A program made the position numbers and the translations under genes. Positions 36,119-46,996 of a stretch of 64,000 nt of DNA are shown here, in pieces. Origin of the DNA: Nostoc sp. NMS9 (GTDB lineage Bacteria; Cyanobacteriota; Cyanobacteriia; Cyanobacteriales; Nostocaceae). The notes under the pieces were generated by a model. The model searched no databases, was not told the origin of the DNA, and worked only from the letters and a program-made list of their open reading frames with translations. Location of the stretch: positions 124,001 through 188,000 of the forward strand of contig NZ_JABXKL010000039.1 of NCBI RefSeq assembly GCF_017114995.1. The letters are read 5' to 3'. Each line of letters opens with the position of its first letter. Within the stretch, counting starts at the first letter, position 1.

Positions 36119-36907
36119 ATCAAACGCCGAGAGGTTTTTAACACAGATGCGATCGCCACTGCAACTGCTGCTAGTCTAGTTTCCTGTAGCCCAGCTGGTA
36201 AATCCCCTAGTGTACAAGCAGGACTGCCGAATATCCGTTGGCGGATGGCAACTAGCTGGCCTAAATCTTTGGGTACTTTTATCGGTGCCCAAACAGTTTC
36301 CCGGCGAGTTGAAGAAATGACGAATGGGCGTTTCCAAATTACACCCTTTGCGGCTGGAGAATTAGTACCAGGATTGCAAGTACTCGATGCTGTGCAAGCC
36401 GGGACTGTTGAATGCGGTCACACATCCAGCTACTATTACATCGGCAAAAGTTCAGCATTAGCCTTCGCCACCTCCGTACCTTTCGGTTTAAATACCCAAC
36501 AGCAGAATGCTTGGCTTTATAACGGTGGTGGATTAGAAGCCATACACAAAGTTTATACCAACTTTAACGTGATTAGTTTTCCCGCTGGTAGTACTGGGGC
36601 ACAGATGGGGGGATGGTTTAAAAAAGAAATCAAGTCTATTTCTGACCTTAAAGGTTTGAAAATGCGAATTCCCGGATTAGGTGGCGAAGTCATGTCGCGT
36701 TTAGGGGTGAACGTGCAAGTATTACCTGGAGGCGAAGTTTATTTAGCATTGGATAGGGGAGCCATTGATGCTGCTGAGTGGGTAGGCCCTTACGATGACG
36801 AAAAACTCGGTACACTTCACAGATGTAGTATGGAGTTATGCTACCTTACGACAGATGTGGATGAAAGCTGCTGTAATTCAGAAAAATCGTCTATGTGGTT
36901 TCACTAA
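36119..36907 (+). pseudogene. TRAP-type solute-binding lipoprotein (DctP family), decayed
   Basis: Open coding extends upstream of the first ATG (36245) to an intact-looking Tat lipoprotein signal: [15 protein letters not shown] then LVSCS, with a lipobox cysteine. The expected start codon reads ATC at 36119. The body matches DctP proteins for about 190 residues ([60 protein letters not shown]). It then turns into unrelated residues and stops, about 130 residues short of normal. No TRAP membrane subunits lie nearby. Loss of both the start codon and the C-terminal lobe makes it a likely pseudogene. Internal initiation at 36245 would give an unexported fragment. Confidence 0.8.
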
Positions 36908-36963
36908 TGCCAATTTACCAACTCATCTGCTAGAGATTCTAAAGGTTTACTGTTATATAAGCA

Positions 36964-38493
36964 ATGCTTGCTAGAGTCTGGAGTGCATCAATTGTGGGCA
37001 TCGATGCCGTCAAAGTAGGCGTGGAAGTCGATGTGTCAGGGGGATTACCGGGAATTGTTGTCTTGGGACTTCCAGATTCAGCGATTCAAGAGTCAAGAGA
37101 AAGAGTCAAAGCAACTTTGAAAAATACTGGCTTTGCCTTTCCGATGCGAAAGATAGTAATTAATTTAACTCCGGCAGATTTACGCAAAGAAGGCCCCTGT
37201 TTCGATTTGCCTATTAGTGTGGGAATTTTGGCGGCTTCTGAGCAAGTTAGCGGTGATTTGTTGGGGGATTATCTATTTTTGGGCGAAGTATCTTTGGATG
37301 GCAGTTTGCGTCCTGTGGCTGGTGTATTACCGATCGCAGCAGCAGCTAAAAAGATGGGAATTGCAGGTTTAGTTCTCCCTGCTGATAATGCCCAAGAAGC
37401 GGCAGTAGTCGAAGATTTGGCTGTTTACGGCTGCAAACATCTGTCTGAGGTGGTAGATTTTTTAAATAATCCGGGGCGTTACAAACCTGTGCAGGTAGAT
37501 AGTACAACACAGACAACAACAGTATCCTATCCTGGCGGAGATTTGCATGATGTCAAAGGACAAGCTCATGCGCGTCGTGCTTTAGAAATTGCTGCGGCTG
37601 GTGGGCATAATCTCATTTTTGTCGGACCGCCTGGTAGTGGGAAGACGATGCTAGCAAGGCGCTTACCGGGAATTTTACCGCCGTTGAGCTTTGCCGAATC
37701 TTTAGAAGTGACTCGCATTCATTCGGTAGCTGGTTTATTGAAAAATCGTGGTACATTGGTACGCGATCGCCCTTTTCGCAGTCCCCACCATTCAGCATCC
37801 GGGCCTTCTCTGGTGGGTGGTGGTAGCTTCCCTCGTCCTGGAGAAATCTCATTATCTCACAGAGGTGTGCTGTTCCTTGATGAACTCACGGAATTTAAAC
37901 GAGATGTGTTGGAATTTCTGCGCCAACCTTTAGAAGATGGCTACGTCACAATTTCCCGCACCAAATTATCGGTAATGTTTCCCGCACAGTTTACTTTGGT
38001 GGCGAGTACTAATCCCTGTCCTTGCGGTTACTATGGCGATACCATCCAACAATGTACTTGTTCTCCCCGTCAACGCGAGCAATATTGGGCAAAACTTTCT
38101 GGGCCGTTGATGGATCGAATTGATTTACAAGTTGCAGTGAATCGCTTGAAACCAGAAGAAATTACCCAACAACCGACGGGAGAAACATCAATATCAGTAC
38201 GCGAACGAGTCCAACAAGCAAGCGATCGCGCCATTACCCGTTTCCAAGGAGAAGCAAATCTGCGTTGCAATGCCCATTTGCAAAGTAGTCATCTCCAGAA
38301 ATGGTGCAAATTAGATGATGCTAGCCGCAATTTATTAGAAGCAGCAATTAGAAAATTAGGCTTATCGGCAAGAGCAAGCGATCGCATTCTCAAAGTAGCA
38401 CGGACTATTGCAGATTTAGCAGGAGAAGATGAGCTAAAAACCAATCATGTAGCGGAGGCGATTCAGTATCGCACAATTGATAGAATGCAGTAG
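36964..38493 (+). CDS. comM: ComM/YifB-family Mg-chelatase-like AAA+ ATPase
   Basis: The 509-residue protein is full length for the family. It has an N-terminal Lon-like domain (GIVVLGLPDSAIQESRERV), AAA+ core Walker A GPPGSGKTM near residue 222, Walker B GVLFLDELTEF, the FTLVASTNPCPCG segment with zinc-ligand-like cysteines (CPCG...CTCS), and a C-terminal Mg_chelatase_C domain ([19 protein letters not shown]). ComM is a hexameric helicase that promotes branch migration during natural transformation in other bacteria. Extra copies of its last 38-46 codons lie at 46.7 and 47.7 kb. Confidence 0.95.
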   Translation: MLARVWSASIVGIDAVKVGVEVDVSGGLPGIVVLGLPDSAIQESRERVKATLKNTGFAFPMRKIVINLTPADLRKEGPCFDLPISVGILAASEQVSGDLLGDYLFLGEVSLDGSLRPVAGVLPIAAAAKKMGIAGLVLPADNAQEAAVVEDLAVYGCKHLSEVVDFLNNPGRYKPVQVDSTTQTTTVSYPGGDLHDVKGQAHARRALEIAAAGGHNLIFVGPPGSGKTMLARRLPGILPPLSFAESLEVTRIHSVAGLLKNRGTLVRDRPFRSPHHSASGPSLVGGGSFPRPGEISLSHRGVLFLDELTEFKRDVLEFLRQPLEDGYVTISRTKLSVMFPAQFTLVASTNPCPCGYYGDTIQQCTCSPRQREQYWAKLSGPLMDRIDLQVAVNRLKPEEITQQPTGETSISVRERVQQASDRAITRFQGEANLRCNAHLQSSHLQKWCKLDDASRNLLEAAIRKLGLSARASDRILKVARTIADLAGEDELKTNHVAEAIQYRTIDRMQ

Positions 38494-38581
38494 AAATCTT
38501 GTTATGATGCTTAAGGATTGATACAGATACTTTGTGTTACCAGCAGCTAGAATAGCAAGGCTAAAGCTATGATTTTAATAA

Positions 38582-38980
38582 ATGAGTGAGAGTCCAAACT
38601 TTATGGAAATCAATACTTTAACAGAATCACAGACCGCAAATTTAAAAGTCAATATTTTGGTGAAAACTAGAGAAGATGGTCGCGTGATCGCATCTGTTTT
38701 GGAACTTCCACAGTATCGTGTCGAAGCTGCAACTCGTGAACAGGCACTCTTGATACTCAACCAGCTTTTGGTTCAACATCTAGACAAAGTTGAAGTCATT
38801 CCAATGGAAATCAAATTGCCTCAAACTGAGCAATCTCAAAAACCTTGGATGAAATTTGCAGGAGTATTTAAAGATGATCCAGACTTTGACGTAGTTCAGC
38901 AGTATATTCAAGAGTATCGCCAAGAATTGGATACTACTGAGAATGCAATAGATTCTAGTACGCAGAGGGAAGCAAGTTGA
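38582..38980 (+). CDS. Putative antitoxin partner of a VapC-like PIN toxin
   Basis: The 132-residue soluble protein has an N-terminal HicB-like beta stretch (KVNILVKTREDGRVIASVLE) followed by a helical, acidic tail (FKDDPDFDVVQQYIQEYRQ). The stop overlaps the start of the PIN-domain gene (TTGA), the usual layout of a type II toxin-antitoxin pair. An alternative start at 38603 (MEINTL) is possible. With its toxin nonsense-mutated, it may now be an orphan antitoxin. Antitoxin assignment rests mainly on context. Confidence 0.75.
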   Translation: MSESPNFMEINTLTESQTANLKVNILVKTREDGRVIASVLELPQYRVEAATREQALLILNQLLVQHLDKVEVIPMEIKLPQTEQSQKPWMKFAGVFKDDPDFDVVQQYIQEYRQELDTTENAIDSSTQREAS

Positions 38981-39393
38981 GTCTTTGGATTCTCGATACT
39001 GATAGCGTTTCTCTTTTCCAGAGAGGAAATTTAGAAATTGCTCGTCGCCTAAACATGATTGACGCTGGCGAATTAGCGATTACAATTGTTACTGTTGAGG
39101 AACAACTTCGTGGACGATTTCAAGTCATTTGACGAGCGGCTGCTAATGATTTGGTTTCGGCTTATGAGAAACTACAGGTAACGTTTGATAGTTTGAAAAG
39201 CTTCAATGTTTTAAGATTCACTCCAGAAGCACAAGCATTATATACGAATCTAATCAATCAAAATATTAAAGTTGGTAGGCAGGATTTACGGATTGCTGCA
39301 ATCGCTCTTTCTGTCAATGGAATTCTGGTCACACGGAACAATCAGGACTTTTGTCAAGTACCCAATTTAGTTTTGGACAATTGGACTTTATAA
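38977..39393 (+). pseudogene. VapC-like PIN-domain toxin with a nonsense codon
   Basis: From the TTG at 38977 the frame encodes a PIN RNase: WILDTDSVSLFQRG with the first acidic residue, VTVEEQLRGRFQVI with the second, then a TGA at 39130-39132. In the same frame it continues RAAANDLVSAYEKL, GRQDLRIAAIALSVNGILVT and RNNQDFCQVPNL to a normal end. The family usually has Arg at the stop position, so a CGA-to-TGA change explains it. All other catalytic acids are kept, so the inactivation looks recent. Confidence 0.88.
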
Positions 39394-39415
39394 TTTGATC
39401 GCTACAGTGATTCAG

Positions 39416-40762
39416 TTATACTCCCCAAAAGTTTCGGAAGTATTGTCGGTAAAGTTCACAGCTACAAATCACGCCCTCACTGGTAATTTTGACTAGACCG
39501 ATCGCTTCTAGTTTATATTGGATTTCTGACTTTAAAGACACTGGTTCATCTACAGTAACAACTTCTTTCATCGCATCGGCAAGTTCTGGTTGTTCCGTTA
39601 AAATTTGTCCTAGACGGCGGAGATAATTTGTGTAAATACTCTTAGCCGTGAAGGCAGTTTGTGTGAGTTCATCGAATGTAATGTCGCGATTAGCAATCCG
39701 ATACATAGCTAAACGTAACAAAAACGGATGACCGCCAACGATCGCCATTAATCGATCAACTTCTACAGATGTCCAAGACAAATAATGGCGATCGGCTAAT
39801 GTTTGAACCTGTTCATGCGTAAATTCAGGCAGTTCGATTGTGATACCTACATTAAAAGGCGATTGATTGAGATCGATTGGAACAACATATACTTCCGTTG
39901 AGTGAGCAATAACTAATCGAAGATTTTGCAGTATATGACTACGCTTTCCAGCTTCGTGAATTGATCGTAAGAATCCCAAAAAATCGCCATAAATATGAGC
40001 GTACTTAAATACAATATCGATTTCATCTAAGCCAAGTGTCAGCGGTTGACGCAAATCTGGTAATAAGTGGGTTTCAAAATATTCTTGAGTTCCAAGATTG
40101 CTACCAACCATCGCCACTAAATTATGATATGCACTTACGTTGATCGAGTGTTTTGCTCGTAGTGCTACGCTGTTACAAAACCATCGGAGAAAACTATCGG
40201 AATCAGTAAACGCTTGTTGAGTAGCTTGCTGGAGACTTAGATAAACGATTTGATCGCCCTGGTACTTGGCACGATCAAGAATTCGTGTCACCAGCGAAGA
40301 CTTTCCCATTTGTCGAGGCGCTTTGATGCGAATTAGGGCGGTTGACTTACTGATTTCGGCAAAATAATGCTCCTCATGCGGCGGGCGTGGAATATAAAAT
40401 GGCGATGAAAGCGGAACTTCACCTTCCGGTGTTTCCAAAACTGGGCTAGATGAAGGAGGCGCAATCGGGAAGGGATTTCTTCGCTCAATATCCGGTTCTA
40501 AAAGCACCTTCGGCGTATCTGGTTCTAGTTGAGTAAAGTTAGGCAAGTCTGCGACCGATCGCCAATCATCTATTCCTAATCCCTCACACATCCTTTGAAA
40601 GTAATCCCGCTGGGTTTTTTGACCATTGAGAAATTTAGAAACGGTCGATTGAGACATCACTAGATGCTCTGCAAAATCGGCTTGGCTAAAGAAGCCATTT
40701 CTCAATAACAAAGTTTGAACCTTAGAAACGCAATCTGGGTGTAACCTGATAAAACGCGGCAT
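39416..40762 (-). CDS. HTH plus AAA_35-type ATPase
   Basis: It is 448 residues from the ATG at 40762 (MPRFIRLHPDCVSKV), which matches the usual start of this cyanobacterial N-terminal HTH; the frame stays open upstream to 40918. The HTH (SQADFAEHLVMSQSTVSKFL, about 25-45) precedes a Pro/Glu-rich linker and an AAA-like NTPase domain with the atypical P-loop APRQMGKSSL, Walker B LTLGLDEIDIVF and the ELPEFTHEQV and GGHPFLLRLAMYRI segments. The same NTPase type opens the divergently transcribed gene at 41.1 kb, so the two may interact or co-regulate. Role unknown; signalling or defence is possible. Confidence 0.85.
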   Translation of the reverse strand: MPRFIRLHPDCVSKVQTLLLRNGFFSQADFAEHLVMSQSTVSKFLNGQKTQRDYFQRMCEGLGIDDWRSVADLPNFTQLEPDTPKVLLEPDIERRNPFPIAPPSSSPVLETPEGEVPLSSPFYIPRPPHEEHYFAEISKSTALIRIKAPRQMGKSSLVTRILDRAKYQGDQIVYLSLQQATQQAFTDSDSFLRWFCNSVALRAKHSINVSAYHNLVAMVGSNLGTQEYFETHLLPDLRQPLTLGLDEIDIVFKYAHIYGDFLGFLRSIHEAGKRSHILQNLRLVIAHSTEVYVVPIDLNQSPFNVGITIELPEFTHEQVQTLADRHYLSWTSVEVDRLMAIVGGHPFLLRLAMYRIANRDITFDELTQTAFTAKSIYTNYLRRLGQILTEQPELADAMKEVVTVDEPVSLKSEIQYKLEAIGLVKITSEGVICSCELYRQYFRNFWGV

Positions 40763-41100
40763 AAATTCGGTAAATACTGGTATCTTATTAAGAGCATATA
40801 ACAAAGCCTTAAGTAAGAGAGTGAAATTAGACATAACATACAATTTTGTTTTGTAGTAAGTTATGAAAGCCTTTACTGCAAAGGTTTCTATGTCTGAAGC
40901 TCCTAGAACAAAATACATATTTATTCATGCGTGCTTACTTAATCAAAAGTCGATAGCAAGTCGATAAAAAGTCATTGAAAACAAAAATTTCTTGAGGCTG
41001 AACTTAGGGATTGGGAAGGTTTGATAGAGTTTAGGGACTTTCTAACTGTTAGAAAATTTCATTGACAACGCAATCGATTATTGATTAAGGCAAGACAACC

Positions 41101-44100
41101 ATGACCAAACGCTATGAGTATAAAGTTGGTGGCAGCCTCCCCGTAGATGCACCAAGCTATGTGATGCGACAAGCCGATACAGATTTCTACGAAGGATTGA
41201 AGGTGGGTGAATTTTGCTACGTCTTCAATTCGCGGCAAATGGGTAAAACCAGTTTGCTTGTTCGTACAATGGAACGACTTAAGGAACAGGGAATTGCTTG
41301 TACTACAATCGACTTACAGGGGCGTGGGGGTTCGCAACTTCAGATGGAACAGTGGTACAACGGGATTGCCTACACCTTGGTCAAAGATTTTCGCCTTGGC
41401 GATCCCCTTACTTTCCTACAATCTTGGTGGGCTGATCGAGAAATGCTCACACCTACACAGCGGTTAGCAGAAATGATTGAGACGGTTTTGCTGCCCTCGG
41501 TTCCTGAAAAGATTGTGATTTTTATTGACGAAATTGATAGGATTCTCAGCCTGAATTTACTCACCAGTGATTTCTTTGCCTTCATCCGAAGTTGCTACGA
41601 AAAACGTAAAATTAATTCAGTTTATAATCGCCTTACCTTTGCTTTAATTGGTGTTGCTACTCCTGATGAACTGATACCCGATAAACATCGAACACCTTTC
41701 AACATTGGTCGTGCCATTCAATTAACGGGATTTGAACTGGATAAAGTTTCACCTCTAGCAAAGGGATTAGAAGACAAAGGCGATGATTCCCATACCGTGT
41801 TGCGGGAAGTACTGTCTTGGACGGGTGGACAACCGTTTCTGACTCAAAAGCTGTGCAGTTTACTAGCAAAATCGGAATCAAAAATTCGACTGGGAGATGA
41901 AGCGAAGCAGGTTGAGTACTTTGTTAGATCGCATTTTCTAACTAATCCTGAATCAGATTTATCAGTGCATTTGAAGTACATTCGCGATCGCATTTTGCTG
42001 CGGGAACAAACTGTGATTCGAGTACTAGAACTCTATCAACAAATTTTGCAGCAAGGTGCGATCGTTGCAGATAACAGTTTCGAGCAAATGGCGCTACGTC
42101 TAACGGGACTTGTTGTCGAGCAGCATAGGCAGTTGCAGGTTTACAACCGCATCTATGCCATAGTGTTTGATCGAGACTGGGTAAATGAATCGCTCACAAA
42201 TCTCCGTCCCTATGTCGAACAGATGAATGCCTGGTTAGAGTCAAGTAGAAACGATGAATCTTGGTTATTGCGAGATGAGGCACTGATAAAGGCTCAGAAT
42301 TGGGCAGTGGGAAAACGATTAGGCGATCAAGATTATGAATTTCTCCGGGCAAGCGAAGATTTACAACGTCGAGAAGTTGAGCAGAAGTTGGCAACCCAGA
42401 TACAAGCAAATGAAATTCTGGCAGCAGCAGGCCGACAGGCAGAGCTTAAGTTGCAAGAGACAAACCAAAATTTGCAACAGGTTCAACAACAAACCAATCG
42501 AGTCATTCGTCGTGGTGCGATTGTAGCAGGTGCGATCGCTATGGCGGTATTTGGCGTTTCTTCGTTAGCTGTGTTGAATGCAAGAAGCGAACAACAGCAG
42601 GCAGCAGATGAAGCTAAACAGGCAAAAAAAAGAGCAGACAGCGCTACGCAAGAAGTTAAGACTCAAACACAACTAGCCCAACGCAAGGCAGAAGACATTC
42701 TAAAATTAGATCGAAAAGCTCGTCGAGCAGAAGACCAACTAAAAAAAGCTAATGGTGACAAGCAAGCGAGCTTTGCAAAAATGCGAGAGTTTCAGGCACA
42801 AAAAAACTTTGCAGAGCAGGAAGTTAAGCGAGGTAATAAGGAATTAACAGAGCAGAAGAATCAATTACAAAGTACACAAGCTAGTTTGATAAATGCACAA
42901 TCAAATGTTATAAAGGCAAACCAGAAAGAAAAAGAAAATAATAAAAAAGCAAAGCTAGAAATAAATAGTATTACAGCTTTAGATACCTTTAATAAAGGTC
43001 AACAAGTGCAGGCTTTGCTGGACGCAATGGAAGTCAATCAAGACTTACATTTTAAAGTTCATAATGATAAAGCCATCGACAATAATTCAGTGAATAATCC
43101 AGTCAAAATTCTACAGTACATTCTCAACAATATCCGACAGCAAAATGAATTTAATTTTCAAGGAAGTCTAATGAAAAGTTGGAGCCTCAGTCCTGACTTT
43201 AAACGAATCATCATCGTTGGTGACTCCGACAAAATTCAAATTTGGGACAGCCAAGGAAGTCAGTTATCTGAAATTGATGTTCCAACTATTTACAAAGCTA
43301 TTCTTAGTCCAGATGGGCGATATATTGCTACGGTTGTGAACGGAACAGTCTGGCTCCGAGATGAAACCGGAAAGAGAAAAATCGTTGAACTTAAAGGACA
43401 TAAGAAAAATGTTAGTGATATCAGCTTCAGCCTTGATGGACAAACAATTGCTACTGGTGGAGAAGAAGGTATTGTCCGGCTCTACTCTATATCAGGTAAA
43501 CTTATAAAGGAATTTGCAGCTGAGCCAAATCGGCGAATTGCAACTGTAAGTTTTAGTCCAGATGGTACGCAGCTTGTGACGCTTGGGTTTGATCGAGGCA
43601 ACAATAGAAACAGCGCGATCAAAATTTGGAGTCTTTCTGGAGAAGCAATTGGACTATTAAATAAAAGGAATCAATTTGAATTTAATACGTTTGCATTTGC
43701 ATTTATTTCTAATGAAGAAAAATACAAAATTGTGACAGGTGATGATAAAGGTTACGTTCGATCCTGGGACTTTTCTGGACAACTCTTGAATGAATTTAAA
43801 GCGGCTCAGGGATCGGTTAATGAATTGACAATTAGTGCCAATGGTAAATTATTTGCAACAATTGGTGATGTAAATCCGGTCGCAAAAGTGTGGGATTCAC
43901 AGGGCAAACAAATACTCGAACTCAAAGGGCATCAAGGTGAGGTTAGCAAGGTTAAATTTGATGCGGATGGTAAGCGATTGGCGATGGCAGACGGTGTTAA
44001 CACTATCCAATTCTGGGATGTCTCTAAAGAATTAGAGATCGCTTCCTCCAAACATCAGGATGGAGTTGCGGCTCAATTTAGTCCTAATGGTCAATTGATT

Positions 44101-45855
44101 CTCACCGCCGGAAATGAAGGCAATTTGATTGTTAAGGATCGAGCGGGTAAAGTCGTCTATGAATATCTAGGCAATCGTGGCGATGTAAACAATGCTAGCT
44201 TTAGCCCAGATGGCAAGTGGATTGTCCAAATCAGTAGCGATGGTAAAATTAAACTTCATAACCTTGTCACCCGTAAGCCTCCTCAAGAATGGATAGGACA
44301 CTCAAATGCTGCTCTCCTTGGTGTTGCTTTTACTCCTAATGGGCGATACTTTGCTACAAGTGGAGCGGATAACAGTGTACAACTTTGGGATCTCTCTGCC
44401 AATTTGATTGCTAAATTTGAGCATGGCCCGATTGTTAATGATATCAGTTTTAGTGCTGATGGACGCACCCTTGCAACTGCCGGAACAGATGGTCACGTCA
44501 AACTTTGGGATTTCGATCCAGAAGTGTCAGTTAACAAATTACCAGTAAGGGATATCGAAGTTTCTAAGAAACCTCTGATGACCGTCAGTTTTAATCCTGT
44601 AGATGAGCAGTTTGCAACCGCAGGATACGACGGAACTGTTAGAGTGTGGAATCGTTCAGGAAAGAAACTATCAGAATTGCAACCTCAATCTGATCTTATC
44701 TTCCGCTTAAGCTTTAGTCCAGATGGAAAACACATAGCAACGGCAGGATTTGACGGCACTGCTCAAGTTTGGGATTGGAGATCCCAAAAGCAGTTTGCTC
44801 GATTGTATATGGGGCAAACCCATGTCTTTACCGTAAGTTTTGCTCCTGATGGAGAACTTGTTGTGGGAGCAGGTGATGGAAGTGTACGACTGTGGAAACC
44901 CCAAGAACTAAAATTGAGTACGCTTCTCAATCAGGGTTGTGCTTCGCTTACTAATTACTTCATTGCACAGCCTCAAGCATTATTATATCTGAGAGTTTGC
45001 CAGAAGAATCTTATTCTTCAACAGACCGCACCAGCCCTTGTTGTCAAAGGTCAAGCTGAAGCGAAAAAAGGCGACGTTGAAAACGCAATTAAACTTTTTA
45101 AACTTGCTCAACAAGGCAATCCTCAATTACTACTAAATGCTGAATCTGAGGCGCAAAAATATAACACACTTGGGGAGGCTGAGGATCTGTACAATGAAGG
45201 TGAGCGTCTGGCTGGTAAGGCTAAACTTTTACGCAATGAGGGTAACCGTCTGGCTTCTGATGAACGGTATAAAGAAGCTATCTCAAAATACAATCGCTCA
45301 CTGAAACTCAATCCCAATAATGCTGAAGCGCTCACTTTACGAGCATTTGCTTTTTGGAATTTAGATCGTGAGAACCACAAACGAGAAATTCTGGCAGATT
45401 TGAAGCAGGCAATTGAGCTAGATCCTAAGATAGCACGAGCATGGGTTAAACTGGGTTCCTACTATGGAATGGAATATCAATTTACAAATGCACTGCCAGT
45501 CCTAAATCAAGCCGTAAAACTAGATATTGGTAATGACGATGGAGCAATCTACACACGAAGTTATCTTTATTACTTAGCAGCGAGAAATGATGAAAAATTA
45601 GGAGAATTTAGTAAAAAGGAACTTTATGAAAAAGCGCTGGAAGATTTAAATCGAGCGATTGAACTAAATTCAGCCGATTGGGAGGCATTTTCTGGACTTG
45701 GAGAAGTCTACGAAGATCAAGGTGACGATGATCAAGCTCTATTAAACTACGATCGCGCGATGCAACTAAACCCATATGACGAAAGGACGCGGATATTACA
45801 GAAGAAATTAAGCGATGATCTCCTGCAACGGAAAAAGCAATCACAACAGCAATAA
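41101..45855 (+). CDS. AAA_35 ATPase with coiled coil, 14 WD40 and TPR repeats
   Basis: In the 1584-residue protein the AAA_35 domain spans about 10-330, with P-loop [10 protein letters not shown] (43-52), Walker [12 protein letters not shown] and [16 protein letters not shown] membrane helix lies near 472-494 ([19 protein letters not shown]). A long Gln/Lys/Ala coiled coil runs to about 620. About 14 WD40 units cover 690-1280, more divergent than those of the 20.9-kb protein. The [13 protein letters not shown] motif follows, then four TPR-like units to the end. It is transcribed divergently from the HTH-AAA gene across 340 bp. It is probably a membrane-tethered sensor NTPase; the input is unknown. 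Confidence 0.9.
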   Translation: MTKRYEYKVGGSLPVDAPSYVMRQADTDFYEGLKVGEFCYVFNSRQMGKTSLLVRTMERLKEQGIACTTIDLQGRGGSQLQMEQWYNGIAYTLVKDFRLGDPLTFLQSWWADREMLTPTQRLAEMIETVLLPSVPEKIVIFIDEIDRILSLNLLTSDFFAFIRSCYEKRKINSVYNRLTFALIGVATPDELIPDKHRTPFNIGRAIQLTGFELDKVSPLAKGLEDKGDDSHTVLREVLSWTGGQPFLTQKLCSLLAKSESKIRLGDEAKQVEYFVRSHFLTNPESDLSVHLKYIRDRILLREQTVIRVLELYQQILQQGAIVADNSFEQMALRLTGLVVEQHRQLQVYNRIYAIVFDRDWVNESLTNLRPYVEQMNAWLESSRNDESWLLRDEALIKAQNWAVGKRLGDQDYEFLRASEDLQRREVEQKLATQIQANEILAAAGRQAELKLQETNQNLQQVQQQTNRVIRRGAIVAGAIAMAVFGVSSLAVLNARSEQQQAADEAKQAKKRADSATQEVKTQTQLAQRKAEDILKLDRKARRAEDQLKKANGDKQASFAKMREFQAQKNFAEQEVKRGNKELTEQKNQLQSTQASLINAQSNVIKANQKEKENNKKAKLEINSITALDTFNKGQQVQALLDAMEVNQDLHFKVHNDKAIDNNSVNNPVKILQYILNNIRQQNEFNFQGSLMKSWSLSPDFKRIIIVGDSDKIQIWDSQGSQLSEIDVPTIYKAILSPDGRYIATVVNGTVWLRDETGKRKIVELKGHKKNVSDISFSLDGQTIATGGEEGIVRLYSISGKLIKEFAAEPNRRIATVSFSPDGTQLVTLGFDRGNNRNSAIKIWSLSGEAIGLLNKRNQFEFNTFAFAFISNEEKYKIVTGDDKGYVRSWDFSGQLLNEFKAAQGSVNELTISANGKLFATIGDVNPVAKVWDSQGKQILELKGHQGEVSKVKFDADGKRLAMADGVNTIQFWDVSKELEIASSKHQDGVAAQFSPNGQLILTAGNEGNLIVKDRAGKVVYEYLGNRGDVNNASFSPDGKWIVQISSDGKIKLHNLVTRKPPQEWIGHSNAALLGVAFTPNGRYFATSGADNSVQLWDLSANLIAKFEHGPIVNDISFSADGRTLATAGTDGHVKLWDFDPEVSVNKLPVRDIEVSKKPLMTVSFNPVDEQFATAGYDGTVRVWNRSGKKLSELQPQSDLIFRLSFSPDGKHIATAGFDGTAQVWDWRSQKQFARLYMGQTHVFTVSFAPDGELVVGAGDGSVRLWKPQELKLSTLLNQGCASLTNYFIAQPQALLYLRVCQKNLILQQTAPALVVKGQAEAKKGDVENAIKLFKLAQQGNPQLLLNAESEAQKYNTLGEAEDLYNEGERLAGKAKLLRNEGNRLASDERYKEAISKYNRSLKLNPNNAEALTLRAFAFWNLDRENHKREILADLKQAIELDPKIARAWVKLGSYYGMEYQFTNALPVLNQAVKLDIGNDDGAIYTRSYLYYLAARNDEKLGEFSKKELYEKALEDLNRAIELNSADWEAFSGLGEVYEDQGDDDQALLNYDRAMQLNPYDERTRILQKKLSDDLLQRKKQSQQQ

Positions 45856-45972
45856 AAAACTCATTAAATAATAATAACTCATATCAAAAATTAATCATTG
45901 CGCGAAGAAGTTTGAGTTTAACAGCGAATATGTCACGAGAGGATGGGAGCATCCAATTCAGGAGAAACTTCC

Positions 45973-46548
45973 ATGTTGAATAAAACCTTCAGATCCTTTT
46001 CATTTAGTCTCGTGGTTCCCGTTGTCGCATCAACTCTTTTACTCTCAAGCTTGCCGAGTTTTGCATTTGGATTGAGCAATAATTCAATGCGATCGCAACA
46101 ACTAATAACTCAGGTTATCGAAAATAAAGCTTACACCAGAGAGCATTTTTCAATTCAGATGCCGGGTAAAATCGTTGAAGATAGACCTGAAATGTTAGTG
46201 TCTTACAATGAAACAATAGAAACTGCTTACGTAATTCTAGAAATACCTGCACCATCAGAAATTGAACCTATGACTGAGCAGGAACTTCAGGACAACATGA
46301 TGGCGGTTTTTCAATCAGCTTTCAGTAGTGAGGGTGAAGCAGAAGGTAAAATTACTCAAAGCAAAGCCCTTAAGTTTGATAATTACGATGCTCTTGAGGT
46401 GATGGTTGAACATAAAGATGGCACTACAGGCAACTATCGGATGACGCTTGTGGGCGATCGCATTTTTATCTTGGGAGCAAGAACACCAAAGCAACTGACA
46501 CTAGAGAGCCAAGAATTTTTCAACTCCTTCTTGCTTAATTCCAACTAG
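45973..46548 (+). CDS. Exported protein of unknown function
   Basis: It is 191 residues from the ATG at 45973, chosen because AGGAG stands 8 bases upstream; the frame is open 10 codons further. The signal peptide has a basic N-terminus, a hydrophobic core (FSLVVPVVASTLLLSSL) and likely cleavage after SFAFG. The mature part starts with YTREHFSIQMPGK and has the alternating strand/helix pattern of PsbP/DcrB-like folds (FSIQMP...YDALEV...YRMTLVGDRIFIL). No catalytic motif is visible. It lies 117 bases after the AAA-WD40 gene on the same strand. Confidence 0.8.
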   Translation: MLNKTFRSFSFSLVVPVVASTLLLSSLPSFAFGLSNNSMRSQQLITQVIENKAYTREHFSIQMPGKIVEDRPEMLVSYNETIETAYVILEIPAPSEIEPMTEQELQDNMMAVFQSAFSSEGEAEGKITQSKALKFDNYDALEVMVEHKDGTTGNYRMTLVGDRIFILGARTPKQLTLESQEFFNSFLLNSN

Positions 46549-46570
46549 CTTTGTTTTTATAAAATGAAGC

Positions 46571-46692
46571 GGCATTGCTGATTAATAGTATGAAAATTTC
46601 AAGCACCGGTGCATAGACACAAAAATAAAGACTGAGCTTTCATTCTTTTTTGTAAGAGTTTGGAAGCATTCATACTCAAATTCAGCAATGCC
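46571..46692. mobile_element. Non-autonomous element with 24-bp terminal inverted repeats (copy A)
   Basis: The left end is GGCATTGCTGATTAATAGTA and the right end is the inverse of GGCATTGCTGAATTTGAGTA. The 122-bp element has no ORF. Its right end abuts the extra comM 3' fragment. The same ends recur at 47851-48156. Confidence 0.8.
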
Positions 46693-46693
46693 A

Positions 46694-46835
46694 AAAATTA
46701 GGATTATCAGCAAGAGCGAGCGATCGCATTCTCAAAGTAGCACGGACTATTGCAGATTTAGCAGGAGAAGATGAGCTAAAAACCAATCATGTAGCGGAAG
46801 CAATTCAATATCGCACGATAGATAGAATGCAATGA
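46694..46835 (+). pseudogene. Extra copy of the comM 3' end (fragment 1)
   Basis: These 142 bases match comM 38354-38493, including its stop position (TGA here, TAG in comM). They still encode the last 46 residues unchanged: [15 protein letters not shown]...[11 protein letters not shown]. The roughly ten base differences I see are synonymous, so the copy diverged as part of a working gene. It has no start and no upstream comM sequence; a MITE-like end joins it directly. Confidence 0.88.
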
Positions 46836-46869
46836 AAGGTCGATTATGAAACTGCATCGACACAAACAA

Positions 46870-46980
46870 AACCCACCTTTCCTTGTGGAACGCTACGCGA
46901 ACGTGGGTTAAAAACTCTTAATTTTTATTAGTCCACGGAGGTGGACTTCGTTTGTGTAGCCGCGACTTCTAGTCGCCAGG
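46870..46980. repeat. Cluster of short palindromic repeats
   Basis: A hairpin ACCCACCT...AACGTGGGTT surrounds a GAACGCTACGCGAACG dispersed repeat. Next come the palindrome GTCCACGGAGGTGGAC (46931-46946) and the segment GTGTAGCCGCGACTTCTAGT, all common interspersed elements of Nostoc-like genomes. Confidence 0.6.
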
Positions 46981-46996
46981 GCTTTTCAAACAATCT

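Noticed and set aside
39416..46548. Prophage or conjugative origin for the comM-flanked region
   Set aside because: No integrase, capsid, relaxase or replication genes are visible, so only a generic integration model is kept.
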